DNA from: Amylostereum areolatum | Lineage: Eukaryota; Basidiomycota; Agaricomycetes; Russulales; Stereaceae | NCBI GenBank assembly: GCA_012932865.1 | Contig: SAXG01000021.1 | Coordinates: 434,001-498,000 of the forward strand | Direction: 5' to 3' | Length of the DNA stretch: 64,000 nt | Shown here: positions 48,567 through 60,838 of the stretch, in pieces | Layout: each line of letters starts with the position of its first letter | How positions within the stretch are numbered: the stretch's first letter is position 1 | Program-made: the position numbers and the translations under genes | The notes under the pieces: generated by a model | What the model was told of the DNA's origin: nothing | Database searches by the model: none | The model's input: only the letters and a program-made list of their open reading frames with translations

Positions 48567-48990
48567 CGAGTTCTCCGCACCACACAACTAGAAATGAACA
48601 TGAATCATCTGTCGTGGCGGAATGTATGCCTATTGGATGGAGTGTGCATTATACTGACAGTCACACATACTTATAACCTAGCCATACAGGTTTGTATCGA
48701 TTAAATATATATCACGTGGAGGAAATTTTGGCACTGCCACAGTGCCACTGTGACTATCTCAACAGTCCACTGGGGAATGATTGGACACTACTTACTCGTT
48801 GACCAGATGCCTTTTCTTCCCAGCACCAGATCTCACCGCACCATGGCATTGAAGCAATGTCTCCTGACTTGTGAGGTCACCGTCGATCTCAACCTGCTAT
48901 AAGGGTTCAAGGCGGGGCGGATCGCAGATTTTGCCAGTCTCAGACCAGAGTTGGATCCGCGACTCCAGCCCGAGACTCGGAAGGCGAATG
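48567..48990. other. Spacer between the amylase copies
   Basis: About 420 bp holding the copy 1 terminator and copy 2 promoter. No gene seen. Confidence 0.5.
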
Positions 48991-48997
48991 TATAAAA
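48991..48997 (+). promoter_or_regulatory. TATA box of amylase copy 2
   Basis: TATAAAA, 54 bp before the ATG at 49045. Confidence 0.55.
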
Positions 48998-49044
48998 CCC
49001 TGGTCCTGGTCGTACTATTCGTGTTAAGTACCCCCGTGCCAAAC

Positions 49045-52000
49045 ATGCGTTTTATCACACTTTCATCGTTCTTCAGTCGGCCTCGCATGCAACGCAAACC
49101 CATTGGTATCTCGAGCCCCTGCTGGAAGCAAAGGTGCGTTCACATCGCATCGATTCGAGCCTTGGCTGACGTGACTGTCGTAGCGGTGATTGTACAGATG
49201 TTCGAGTGGACGTGGGACAGCATCGCGTCTGAATGTACCACCTTTCTCGGTCCGAGTGGTGAGTCTTCTGCCAACGCTGGTGCCTACTTCGCTCCTAATG
49301 CGTTTATTCAGGGTATGGATTCGTGCAACGTTCGTTTCCGTTATGATTCCCTGTGTGAGCACGAGGCCCCCTAACTTTTACATTTGCTCGCACAGCGAGT
49401 CCCCCACAAGAACATATTGCTGGTAAGTATCCGAGTCCCTTTGGCTCCTCACGCTGAGAATTCCTGACGGTCGTTCTAGGTGCACAATGGTGGACGGACT
49501 ATCAACCGGTATCCTACAACTTGACGTCCAAGCGCGGAAACCGCTCACAGTTTCAGAATATGATCACCACTTGTCATACTGCAGGCGTTAAGGTCATCGC
49601 TGGCAAGTCGAAACATATATTTGTACCGAGTTGTGCTTATCCGTGAGGTGCAGATACGATTTTCAATCACATGGCGGGCGTAAACAGCGGTGAGTATATC
49701 TACCATCTTCGACGTAGTTATCTCATGTGTCATTGTTCTGTTTGTAGGCATCGGTGTCGGAAATACCTGTGAGTAGAATTTGCTTGCCTCTGAGATGATC
49801 TTCTGACATACTTATCTGCAGCGTTCACGCATTACAACTACTCGGGCATCTATCAATACAATAATTTTCACCACTGCGGTCTTGAACCCAACGACAACAT
49901 TGTCAATTACAATAACGCCGTGGAGGTACAGACGTGCCAGCTAGTAAACCTTGCCGAGTAGGTCCTTTGAACTTCACAAACCTATGCATTCTGACATGTC
50001 TACTTTGTACAGCTTGGCGACAGATACGGAGTTCGTTCGCGCCAGACTTGCGCAAGTATGCAAACGACCTGCTCAGCCTCGGGGTGGATGGCTTTCGGTT
50101 AGATGCCTCCAAACGTAAATATCTGCGTCTATCTCGACAATCTTCCGACACTTCAAGGACTCATGTTGATATATGCTACAGATATCCCTGTTGGCGATAT
50201 CTCCAACATCTCATCCCGTTTCACGAGTCGGCCTTATATCACACAAGAAGTGCGTCCGACGTCGTATGCGGCGGTAAGCATGCTAAAGAGTATCCCAATA
50301 GGTCATCTTTGGAAGCGGTGAACCGATCACACCCAACCAGTATACAGGGAATGGCGATGTTCCAGGAGTAAGCAACATCAGCACCGTTTGTTTGGCCAAT
50401 AATTTAACACCCCCAAGGTTCCGTTACACATCAATGTTGCAGAATGCCTTTAGCAGCTCAGGAATCTCTTCGTTGCAGAGTCTAGACAACCTTGGTGTGT
50501 GCCCTGGTGACAGACAGCAGTGGTGAAACCATCTGACTTCGGACCCCAGGCTGGGTCGCTGGGACCCAGGCGAACGTCTTCGTGGCCAACCATGACACTG
50601 AAGCGTGTAAGTTACATGCTTGGTCTGAAACTATATCTAACGATCGCTGATGCAGAATGGGAACTCGCTTAACGCCAACTCTCCATCGAACACTTATGTC
50701 TTGGCAACGATATTCTCACTGTATGTCCGCTTGAGCACGTATGAACTGTATCCAAGACTGAGCTTTCTCACCCAGGGCGCACCCATTCGGAACACCCACA
50801 ATCTTGTCTAGCTACACTTTCAACGATACCGACGCTGGCGCGCCCAACGGAGGTCAGAGTTATCCCAAATTCTGTGACCTTCAAATTTTAATGTGTATTA
50901 AATAAAGGGACTGGGACATGCACGACAACGGGCGGATCGAATGGTTGGTGAGTGGCTCTTCACGTTCCTACCCCGCGTCATGCTGACCGCATCCTCGATT
51001 TTCAGGTTATGCCAACACCGTTGGGTCGCCATTTCAGGGATGGTTGGCTTTCGCAACAACGTCGGCTCTACGGCGCTCACCACCTGGGTGTCTCCCTCCT
51101 CTCAGCAAATCGCCTTCGGTCGCGGTACGTGTTACTTCGATTTCCTCTCGTTTATATGCGCTGCCATATTCACCTCGGCCGTTTTTTTTTCGCGCACAGG
51201 AGCCGTGGGCTTCGTCGCGATCAATAACCAGGATAAAACGTGGACAACAACGTTTTCAACCAGCCTCCCGAACGGAGTGTATTGCGACGTCGTCCACGGC
51301 GCGGTGTTATCCGGCACTTGCTCTGGTGGCTCGTATGTCATGCCTTTTTTACAACGCTTTTTCCTGGCTGACTTTCGCGGGCATGGCCTCAGGATCACGG
51401 TGTCGAAAGGATCGTTCGCTGCCACGATCGCCGCGCGGGACGCGATTGCTATTCACACGGGCGCGCTGGGAGCGATAATGACAAGCTCCATTACAACTAC
51501 GACCACGTCAAGCAAAGGAACAACAAGCTCTACCACAACTACAAAGGCATCAAGTGCGACGACAACAAGCTCTAGTACAACTACGAAAGTGTCGAGTGTG
51601 ACAACGAGCTCTAGTACAACCACGAAGGTGTCAAGTACGCCTAGTTCGACGACCACAAGGCTCAGCAGTACAACGACGAGCTCTAGTACGACTACGACAA
51701 AATCTAGCACACCAGCGACGAGCTCCAGTTCCACCACGACAACGACCAGGACGACCAGCGTCACCAGTTCCAGCACGCCGACACCGAGCTCAGGTACGAT
51801 TGCGGTATCGTTCGCGGAGACAGCAACCACATCGTACGGAGAGGTGCGTGCCGTCCTTCCTGCGTGTTCTGACGAATGCGAGGCTGATCCGGGATGGCGC
51901 ATAGAACATCTTCGTCGTCGGAAGCATCCCACAGCTAGGCAGCTGGGCTCCTGCCTCGGCCGTGAGCACTCTCCTCTCCGATGATGCCTGGAAATTGGGA

Positions 52001-52272
52001 CTAATAGGATTATCGGAATGAATAGGTCGCCTTGTCAGCGAATGCGTACCCGGTGTGGAAAGTGACGGTTAACATCCCGAGCGGGACATCGTTTCAATAC
52101 AAGTACATTCGGAAGGGGTCGAACGGAAGCGTACGTAGTTTTCGCAAACTTCATTGATCGATGCGGCTGAACCGAATGCGGGTATTTTAGGTCATGTGGG
52201 AGTCGGATCCGGATAGGAATGACACCGACGCCGTCCTCGGGGGCGCAGACGTTGAACGATTCGTGGAGGTGA
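49045..52272 (+). CDS. Secreted alpha-amylase GH13 with CBM20, copy 2 (five +1 frame breaks)
   Basis: Paralogue of copy 1 with the same catalytic motifs ([26 protein letters not shown]) and the same CBM20. A long Ser/Thr linker replaces the short one: about 100 residues from 51480, with repeats like SSSTTTKVSS, likely O-glycosylated. As read, the frame breaks at five single extra bases: A at 49075 (signal peptide), A at 50054, C at 50362, G at 50603 and C at 52226 (last exon). Dropping each one recovers sequence colinear with copy 1, up to the LNDSWR end. Introns otherwise match copy 1, including the GC-AG intron, but two are extra: 50250-50301, directly after the catalytic Glu codon, and 50948-51005. 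The gene is either wrongly read or a very young pseudogene. Confidence 0.85.
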
Positions 52273-52666
52273 ATGACATATGGTTCTGAGAGACGAGAAT
52301 CTGCCGTTGGAAGTGCTTTGGAAATGAGGAGCCGTCATTTCCAAGCTTGCTTTGAGCAGTGACCAGAGTATGTATCATACTAGCAATCCAAGAACATGCA
52401 CGAACGAGAATATGGTACATACCTGTGACCAGGATATCTTCTCAGAAATATATCGCTCGTGCTAGGAATAGCCTCCAACGCCTTCCCATTCCGGTTCTCC
52501 ACCACGAATGTGCACCTATCTAGGACTGCATATTTGGGCGTCGTCGTGATTACAGTCGCACGAGCTCCCCCAGTCCGTAGTCTCCGCTCGCATATAAGTA
52601 TAGTACTAACGGTTCATGATAAGTGCATGAAATACAAGACCATGGAACGTCCATGGAGTTGGATTT

Positions 52667-53998
52667 TCACGCCGTCTCCTGTGGGACGTGCCACTAACTT
52701 CACCGCGCTAACACCCTTCGACAGGCGATCGAGACCTGCAGAAACGCCAGCTAGCCCGTCAGGTAGGATTTCGACATTGTTTGGCTACGAAAGAATTCAG
52801 TCCTCTTTCGCGTCTGAAAGCCTTCCAAAACATAGCATACCTTCAGCTCCCCCTTCGCTAGGAGGGTCGTCAGATGACTATACATCTCCGTCCCAAACTG
52901 GCGGATTGGTCTCCCTATGAACATTTCCGTACACGTGAACCAAGCGTTTCCCGTCTTCCCCGACCTGCCCCGGAGTTACTCCTATTGCCGGGGGGAGCGT
53001 GACTACCATGCTTCCACCGCGCCCGAGGATGGCCCATCCAGCCTTTTGCGAGGCCTCGGAGGATATGGCGTCATACACCAGGGAGACCGAATTGTCTGTG
53101 ATCTTGAGGATTGCCTGCAGGGACGTCGTCGTAATGGACTGTCGCTGATAAGTCGATGACATGGGTGGCTCCGGCAGAATTGCAGTAAGCTTCATTGTTC
53201 TTCGACGCGGTGGTGATGATGGGGCTGAATCCAGAGAGCTTCGCCAGCTGGAGGGACTGGGGAGATTGAAAATATATCAGTGCCAAGGTGAGACTAGAGG
53301 AGACCCCCCCAAACGAACCAAACTGGCCAACGGAGCTTGAACCTCCAAAGACGACGGCGGCTTGCCCTGCGTACTTTCCAACTCCGCCTTGCCATGGAGC
53401 AATGAGGCCAGCACCCCCACCTTGCTCGGGTACAGATACTGGGGTATGATATATGCCGATCGCCGCGGTAGCTAACCCAAGCGGAATAGTAAGAAGCCTC
53501 GTCAAACGATAAGTTCTCCGGAATCTGTACAAATTGAATGGTCAGCACATATTGAAACTTAGAAGATACGCGCAGAAAGGCCACCTTCGCGCAACGTATG
53601 GCATCGTTCAATGCATACTGTTGCAGAGTGCACCGGTCCTGGTTCCAATACCCTTGGAGGAACCTGCATATGTCAGGAATCACGTTAGCTACGAAGGGTC
53701 AGTTTGCGACCGGTCGACAGGTACGTACACTTTGTCACCCTTCTTCCATCCCATTAGACATCCGGTGCGAAGTCCTCGATAGTGCCCGCACCGTCAGGTC
53801 CCGATGAGTGCAGGGAATCCGAACTCGTCCACAAAGACACCGTAGTTCCTTGATATAATTGTCAACGGGATTGAGCGCGGCAGACTGGATTTTGACAAGG
53901 ACTTGTCCTGGGCCCGGCGTGGGGATGGGTCGAGAACCAAGTTCGACTTTACCGCTTCCTTTTGACGTGACGAGGAGAGCTTTCTGTGTGAGAGACAT
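52667..53998 (-). CDS. Zinc-independent medium-chain reductase, CipB/ToxD-like, copy A (many +1 frame breaks)
   Basis: Same family and exon plan as copy B: start MSLTQKALLVTSKGSGKVEL and GroES-like fold first, then a Rossmann NADPH domain. As read, no frame is open for long. About a dozen single extra bases interrupt it. Four are in exon 1 (near 53850, 53800, 53712 and 53708), one after DEAS near 53493, one at the start of the AKLSGF exon, several around VHYDDVPA (near 53110-53155), one near 52903 and one near the stop (52681). Removing each gives a product colinear with copy B ending VARPQETA, stop at 52667-52669. Introns are conserved. I saw no compensating deletions. Confidence 0.8.
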
Positions 53999-54926
53999 TG
54001 TTATAGACGGGAGCTGTGGTCGTAGGCTGGTGAGAGTGAGAAAGCTCGTCGGTGGCCCTTATATGTGTTCATGTTTGAGGTGGGGCATGTGCTATCAGAT
54101 GATGCATAAGCTTTGACTTCGAGTGTTCTAGTGGGCCTAGATCGACCCACCAGTCATCCATTCATGACCCACTCCCGATTTTCGCTATCGTTGGGAAATG
54201 TGTGACCAAAGTGGCACACGGGACGTGTAGTAGGCGGTAGCTTGAGAGTGGTGGAGGTGGGACGTGCGCAAGCTTGGACCTGCTTGGGACCAGCCAACTC
54301 CCACGACGAGTCGACACATGATTTGATCCACGACTATTTTCGATTCTGCAGTTCCCGACTTGCGGACAGGTTATGTATGGGTTTCGCCCGGCTATGAAAT
54401 CGACGAAGGAATCAGCTTGAGGGCGCCGGTTTGATGACTTATCAAGCTACTTACAAGCTTTAAGCCCGATTTTGTCCGTTTGCCCGGCTGACTTTGAGTA
54501 AGTACATATGTACTACGAAACTCGGAATGTTTTCGATGCTGCTTGGCGTGATATACGGCGTCGCAGTGCTTGGGCAGTAATCAATACAAGCGTACTACTT
54601 GCGTCGACGAGCGGGAAGACGCACAAAATGCGTCATTCAAGACGATATAAACACGGGGTTCTGGGTACAGTAGCGGTGCCACACACGGTGCATGTCGGTT
54701 GAGTTGGAAGAGACAGGTATAATGATCCAGTGCCCGTTCAAAGGACTCGTCGCATGACTCGCACCCCTGGCGAAGCTCGCATAACGCACATTGGGGCATC
54801 GTCGCGATTGCACAGTCGCACGAGCTCTCCCAGTCCTTGGTCTTCTCGCATACGAGTACATAAGTGGCAGTTCATAACAAGTGCGCAAGATACAAGAGCA
54901 AACCATTCAACGTCACGATATGGGAC

Positions 54927-56241
54927 TTACGTCGTCTCCTGTGGATGTGCCACTAGCTTCACTGCGCTAACAACACCCTTCAACAGGCGATCGAGACCTG
55001 CAGAAACGCCAGCTAGCCCATCAGGGAGCACTTCTACATTGTTTGGCTACGAAAGAATTCAGCCTCTTTCGCGTCTGAAGCCTTCCAAAACATAGCATAC
55101 CTTCAGCTCCCCCTTCGCTAGGAGGGTCGTCAAATGACTATACATCTCCGTCCCAAACTGTCGGTTGGCCTCCTCGTGGACGATTCCGAACGTGAAAACC
55201 AAACGCTTTCCGTCTTCGCCAACCTGCCCCGGAGTTACTCCTATTGCCGGGGGAAGCGTGACTATCATGCTTCCACCGCGCCCGAGGATGGCCCATCCAG
55301 CCTTTTGCGAGGCCTCGGAGGATATGGCGTCATACACCAAGGGGACCGAATTGTCTGTGATCTTGAGGATTGCTGCAGGGACGTTGTCGTAATGGACGTC
55401 GCGGTAGTCGATGACATGGGTGGCCCGGCAGATTTGCAGTAGGCTTCATTGTTCTTCGATGCAGTGGTGATGATGGGGCTGAAGCCAGAGAGCTTCGCCA
55501 GCTGGAGGGCTGGAGAGATTGAAAAGACATCAATGCCAAGGTGAGGCTAGAGGGGAGCCTAAAGACGAACCGAACTGGCCAACGGAACTCGAGCCTCCAA
55601 AGACGACGACAGCTTGTCCTGCGTACTTTCCGACTCCGCCTGTCCATGGAGCAATTAGGCCAGCACCCCCACCTTGGTCGGGAATAGATACTGGGGCATG
55701 ATACATGCCGATCGCCGCGGTAGCGAGCCCAAGTGGAATAGTAGAAGCCTCGTCAAACGATAAGTTCTCCGGAATCTGTACAAAATGGTCAGCATATATT
55801 CATACTTGTAGAATACGCGCAGAAAGGCCACCTTCGCGCAACGTATGGCATCACCCAATGCATACTGTTGTAAAGTGCAGCGGTCTTGGTGCCAATACCC
55901 TTGAAGGAATCTGTATATGTCAGAACTTACATGAGCTACACAGGATCATTGTGAGATCGGTCGACAGGTACGCACACTTTGTCACCCTTCTTCCACCCAT
56001 TGACATCCGGTGCGAAGTCCTCGATAGTGCCCGCACCGTCGTTCCCGATGAGTGCAGGGAAGCCGAATTCATCCACGAAACCACCGTAGTTTTTGATATA
56101 ATTGTCGACGGGATTGAGAGCGGCTGCCTGAATTTTGACAAGGACTTGTCCTGGGCCCGGCGTGGGGACGGGTCGCGAGCCGAGTTCGACCTTACCGCTT
56201 GCTTTCGACATGATGAGGATAGCTTTCTGTGTGAGAGACAT
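54927..56241 (-). CDS. Medium-chain dehydrogenase/reductase, CipB/ToxD-like, copy B (one frame break)
   Basis: NAD(P)H-dependent enoyl/quinone reductase type protein of the zinc-free MDR group; such fungal proteins act alone or as trans-enoyl reductases of polyketide pathways, and no polyketide synthase is nearby. The GroES-like half has GSRPVPTPGPGQVLVKIQAA, ALNPVDNYI and FPALIGNDGAGTIEDF. The cofactor half has VVVFGGSSSVGQFG and VIDYRDVHYD, then ISSEASQKAGWAILGRGGSM. It ends VKLVAHPQETT. Exon 1 is 56241-55976; four further exons follow. One missing G near 55424 (in SAGATHVID) breaks the frame, otherwise it reads cleanly. A TATAAG element lies near 56302-56308. Confidence 0.87.
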
Positions 56242-57162
56242 TGCGATAGACGAGAGCCGTGATGGAAGGCTGACGAGAGTGAGAAAGCTCGTCGATGGTC
56301 CTTATAAACGACCATGTTGAGGGGGGGGAGCAATATGTGCTATCAAATGATGCCTAAGCCTTCGAGCGTCCTAGTGAGTCAGGATCGACCCACCAGTCAG
56401 CCGTTCAACGTTCATGACCGGACCTACGCCCAAATCTCACTATCGTTGGGGAAAATGTGACCAAAGTGCTGGTACGGGACGTGTGGACCAAGGCTGGAAG
56501 TGGTGGAGGCGAGGTAGAGGTGGGACGCGCCGCGTGCGCAAGCTTGGACCTGCAAACACCCACGACGAACATGACTTGAATCACGACTATTTTCGATTCT
56601 GCAGTCCTCGAATTGAGGACAGATTACTGGCTTCGCCCAGCCACAAAATCGACGGAGCGAGCCTGGGGGGGGGCTTGATGAGTTGTCAAGTCCGATTTCC
56701 TCGGGAGACGCACGTTTGCCCGGCTGATTTTGAGTACCACGAAGACATTCGTTCCCGCATAGTTGCAGTAAGTCAACAACTTGATTGGCGTAGTATTTTG
56801 TGTCGACAAGCGGGAAGATGGACGCACCATATGCTTCAACACAACATGGGTTGTCCTAAGGTAGCGGCGCTAAAGGGTATGCCGAAAGAGAGGTGTGTAG
56901 ATGGCCCATCGCGCGTTCAAAGGATCGCATCCCATCCGTGAAGAAGCTCGCACAACGCCACTTGAGAAACTCAACTGCAGATGTTGTGAAGGCGGTCAGG
57001 GCAGCGGTCAGGGGCGGTGCAGATGATGCCGAGTGAGCGTGGGAGTGAAACGGAGAGGGAGCGAACCTGAGCTTGAGCTTGAGTTGCCCAGTTCCCTCGT
57101 CGTCGGGCGCAGTCTGCTCGCTCTATGACAGAAGACTGCATGAATATTTGGTAACCGCACCC
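56242..57162. other. Divergent promoter region, no supported gene
   Basis: The left part belongs to the duplicated reductase promoter (unit B). The right part is the IRE1 upstream region. A frame at 56414-56941 lies in the duplicated flank and has no motif. Confidence 0.5.
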
Positions 57163-60100
57163 ATGTCGCTCTCCTTCCTCCTCCACCTATTCCTTTTCCT
57201 CTCCTCTCTCGTTCTCGTAGGCTGCTGGACAGAGACCGTATCCCTCTCTCCAAGTAACCGTATCCCCGAGAAGGTAGACGACCTCCGTCTCCTCCCTCCA
57301 CACGACACACCCTCCTCCTCGAATCCTCAGGAAAATCTCGAACTTCTCGATGTCGTCGTCGTCGCTTCCGTAGACGGCAAATTTCACGCCCTCAATAGGC
57401 AGACCGGCAACATCCTCTGGTCTATGCCCGTACTCTCCCCACAGGACCCTCAAGACCTTCCCTCATATCTTCAACCCCTCGTCTCCACCCAGCATGTCGA
57501 ATACGATCCCGAGTTCGACGATCTCCGCGAGACCTACATCATCGAACCCCAGTCCGGCGATATTTACGTGACCTCTTCTTCCAACGATCCCCTACAGCGT
57601 TTGCCCTTGTCCATGTCACAACTGGTCGACACGTCCCCCTTTAGCTTCGGCGACTCGGACAGGAGAGTGTTCGTCGGCCGCAAAAAAACGTCGCTACTCC
57701 TCATGGAGCTCCAAACGGGCAGAGTCAAGGCCGCTCTTGACTCGGAATGTCCGTGGGATCCATTCGATGACCTGCAAGACGCTGAAGGAGACATAGACCT
57801 GGACGAGTTGGAAGGGAGCAAAATGTCGAAAGAATATCCCGTCGAGATTGCAATTGGCCGCACTGGTGAGCGCTCTCCCTCCCGTTTCGCAAACACATTC
57901 GTTACCCTGCTTGCCAAGACTACCACATCTCCATCTACCCTCGACGTCCGTCTTCGTCCTCTACGCGGAAACCTGTTCAAAAACTATCGTTTTCGACTTA
58001 TGGTCCCAATAATCAAGACCAAGACGTTCAACTCGTTTATAGGCGTACTGCGGACGATGTCTACGTCGAACCTCTCCCCAATGGCGAGATCATATCATTC
58101 AGGGTGCAGGATCCCGATGACCCATCGGCGCCCAGCCAGCGCGAAACCAATTTTGTCTGGGGCCAAAAGTTCTCCAGTCCAATGTGCGTTTGTTTTCGTG
58201 TCAACAGCGCTTCGCCCACTGATCCTATCCCGGTAGTGTCGCTGTCTTTGATGTAGTTCGGAGCCCTCATCGCGAAGCGCCATTCGTGCTCCTCCAGCCC
58301 CGCCCTCGCCTCCAAGACGTTCTCCCGTCCTTTGACCTGTCTACCGCCGCGAAGGAGCGCCGTTTCCCTGGCTTGGAGTCTGCCTACGTTGGTCTCGTAG
58401 AGGAGACAGGCTCTTTGTTTGCCATGAGCCCCGATCGTTTCCCCCTTGTGGTCTTTGGCGGTGCGGAAGATCACAGACTGAAGGCAATCGACCCTCCCCC
58501 GGGCGTCATGGATCCATATGCGTCAGTTCCGGCCATGGACGTACGGGCCCTCTGCAAATTTGGAAGCACCGACCGTCGTTGCTCCACTGGTATCCGCCCT
58601 CTCCGGGAAGACAGCCGCTCGCGTCTTGCACGGCTGTTAGATGGTGCACCATCTGTGGCCCTCCCTCCATCCCAGAACATGAACTCGCAAGCGTACGAGA
58701 ACACGAACCAACCGGTTGACGTCCGGGCTGGCAATCGGTCGTGGAGCTGGATCATTGCTGGACCATCATCTGCAACCCTCGGTGAAGGCGATGCTGCTGT
58801 GTGGCCCGCGTCAGGCCTGTTGGCTTTAGCCGCGTGCGCAATGTTTGGCCTAGGCAGCCTTTGGGCCTCCCGCATGAGGCCGCAGGCGCAGGTCTCTCCC
58901 GCGCCATCTATTGCAAAATCAAAGCCTGTTGTGGACATTGCCCTTGTTCAAGAGTCTGTGCCCCATCTCGATCCCAGTTCTTCTCGGTCAGATGCGACGG
59001 CGTCGACTCCGTCTTCATCCTCGCCACCTACACCGGAGAATCCTCCAATCCCTCTCTCACCTGTCCCCCAAGCTGTCAAACTTCCCCCATCTGAAAAAGG
59101 TCCCGAACCCGCGGATAATGCGGACGACGTCGGTGAAGATGAGAGCGACAAGGAAGGGGAGACTGCGATGCCGGAGAGGAAGAAGACAAGGCGAAAAAGA
59201 GGAAAGAAGAAGAAGGGTGGTCCCAAAGAACCCGATGAACCAGATGTAGAGGATACCAAAGAAAAACAAGTGGATGGTGAGGAGGCTGTCCCGCCAACTC
59301 CGTCATTAGTCGTTCCGTCGAGACCTCAGCCTTCAACCTCTCCTTCTCTTATTGTGTCGGATACGGTGCTGGGTGAGTGATGGCTCTTAGTGTCGTCCGT
59401 CACTCCTGATGCTAATGCACTTGATCAGGTTTTGGCTCTCATGGGACCGTCGTTTATCAAGGCTCTCTCCAAGGCCGTGCAGTGGCAGTCAAGCGGCTGT
59501 TGCAAGACTTCGTCACTCTCGCTTCGCGCGAGGTTAGCCTCTTGCAGGATGCGGATGATCACCCCAACGTCATCCGATATTACTACCAAGAATCCCGTGC
59601 CAACTTCCTCTACATCGCTCTGGAGCTATGTCCAGCGTCGCTCGCGGACATCATCGAGCGACCGAACCAGTTTCGCGATGTCGCAGTGGCGTTTACTCCC
59701 AAGCGAGCGCTACAACAAATCACATCCGGCTTGCGACATCTACACGCGCTCAAGATCGTCCATCGCGACATCAAACCACAGAACATCCTGATCTCCAGCG
59801 CAAAGAAAGGCGAATCGGCCGGGCACCGCATGCTCATATCCGACTTTGGCCTCTGCCGCAAGCTTGAGGTAGACCAGACGAGCTTCCTTCCCACGGCAAA
59901 TGGCATGATGGGTGTCGGCACGTTCGGTTGGCGTGCACCGGAGATTCTGCGTGGAGAAGTGAAGCTGGACGACACACCGGACGATTCGTCGCAATCTTCA
60001 CGAGACAGTGTGGGAACCGCCACGGGGAGTGTGTCGTCTGCCAGTGGGACACGGCCGACCAGGCTGACGAAGTCGGTCGACATCTTTGCCTTGGGTTGCC

Positions 60101-60838
60101 TGTTCTACTACTGTCTCACCAATGGCGACCACCCATTCGGAGACCGGTTCGAGCGGGAGGTCAATATCCTGAAAGGAGCCCATTCCTTCGAGGGTCTCGA
60201 GGTGTTCGGAGAGGAGGGTGCAGAGGCTGCAGATCTAATTGGGGCCATGCTTGCCCCTGAAGCATCCGATAGGTGTGTATACTCGCTCTTTTCACACATG
60301 TGAACCGCTATGCTAACATCTGCTCCCGCAGGCCGGACACATCCACATGTCTAATGCACCCCTACTTCTGGAATCCAGGGCGTCGTCTCGGATTCTTACA
60401 GGACGCGTCAGATAGGTTCGAGATCATGTGTCGGGACCCGCGCGACCCGCACCTCGTCCAGCTCGAAATAGGCGCGATCGACGTCGTCGGCCCCGATTGG
60501 CACGCACGTCTCGACAAGATATTTGTGGATAATTTGGGCAAGTTCAGGAAGTACGATGGGCGGTCAGTGCAGGATCTCTTGCGCGCGTTGCGGAACAAGG
60601 TATGTCTTGCGTCTACGTCTCAATAAAGATGCCGAGAGCTGAGTGGGTAACGTAGAAACATCACTACCAGGACCTGCCGGAAAACGTGAGGCGTCATGTC
60701 GGGTCAATGCCCGAGGGCTTCCTCTCGTACTTCACGCGAAGATACCCGCGGCTGTTCCTTCACGTTCACGGTGTCATCTCGAACTCCTCTCTACGACAAG
60801 AGTCCATGTTCCGGTCCTATTTCACCCTCGCGGACTAA
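57163..60838 (+). CDS. ire1: IRE1 unfolded-protein-response kinase/endoribonuclease
   Basis: ER-membrane sensor that oligomerises on unfolded protein and splices the HAC1/XBP1-type mRNA. Exons 57163-57865, 57919-58183, 58237-59372, 59429-60272, 60332-60599 and 60656-60838 join without error. The signal peptide is FLLHLFLFLSSLVLVGC. The luminal sensor begins VVVASVDGKFHALNRQTGNI. One membrane segment (GLLALAACAMFGLGSLW) is followed by a Lys/Arg-rich linker (KKTRRKRGKKKKGG). Kinase motifs are LGFGSHGTVVYQG, AVAVKRLL, HRDIKPQN and SDFGLC, with a long insert before the RLTKSVDIFALGCL segment. The RNase (KEN) domain has LRALRNKKHHYQDLPENVRR, with conserved Tyr, Arg and His, and ends SMFRSYFTLAD. 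The intron before GFGSHG splits the kinase glycine loop from the linker. Confidence 0.97.

Larger units (their letters stand above)
52520..56970. repeat. Tandem duplication of ~2.2 kb (reductase gene plus promoter)
   Basis: Unit A (about 52520-54780) and unit B (about 54780-56970) lie head to tail. Similarity covers the reductase genes and their flanks: AGTCGCACGAGCTC on the downstream side, then CGTGCGCAAGCTTGGACCTGC, TTTCGATTCTGCAGT and GTTTGCCCGGCTGA upstream. Non-coding flanks are more diverged than exons. Confidence 0.85.

Noticed and set aside
49045..53998. Programmed +1 ribosomal frameshifting as the cause of the many frame shifts
   Set aside because: The shift sites share no codon pair or slippery sequence, occur several times per gene in one block only, and are absent from the sister copies and most other genes.
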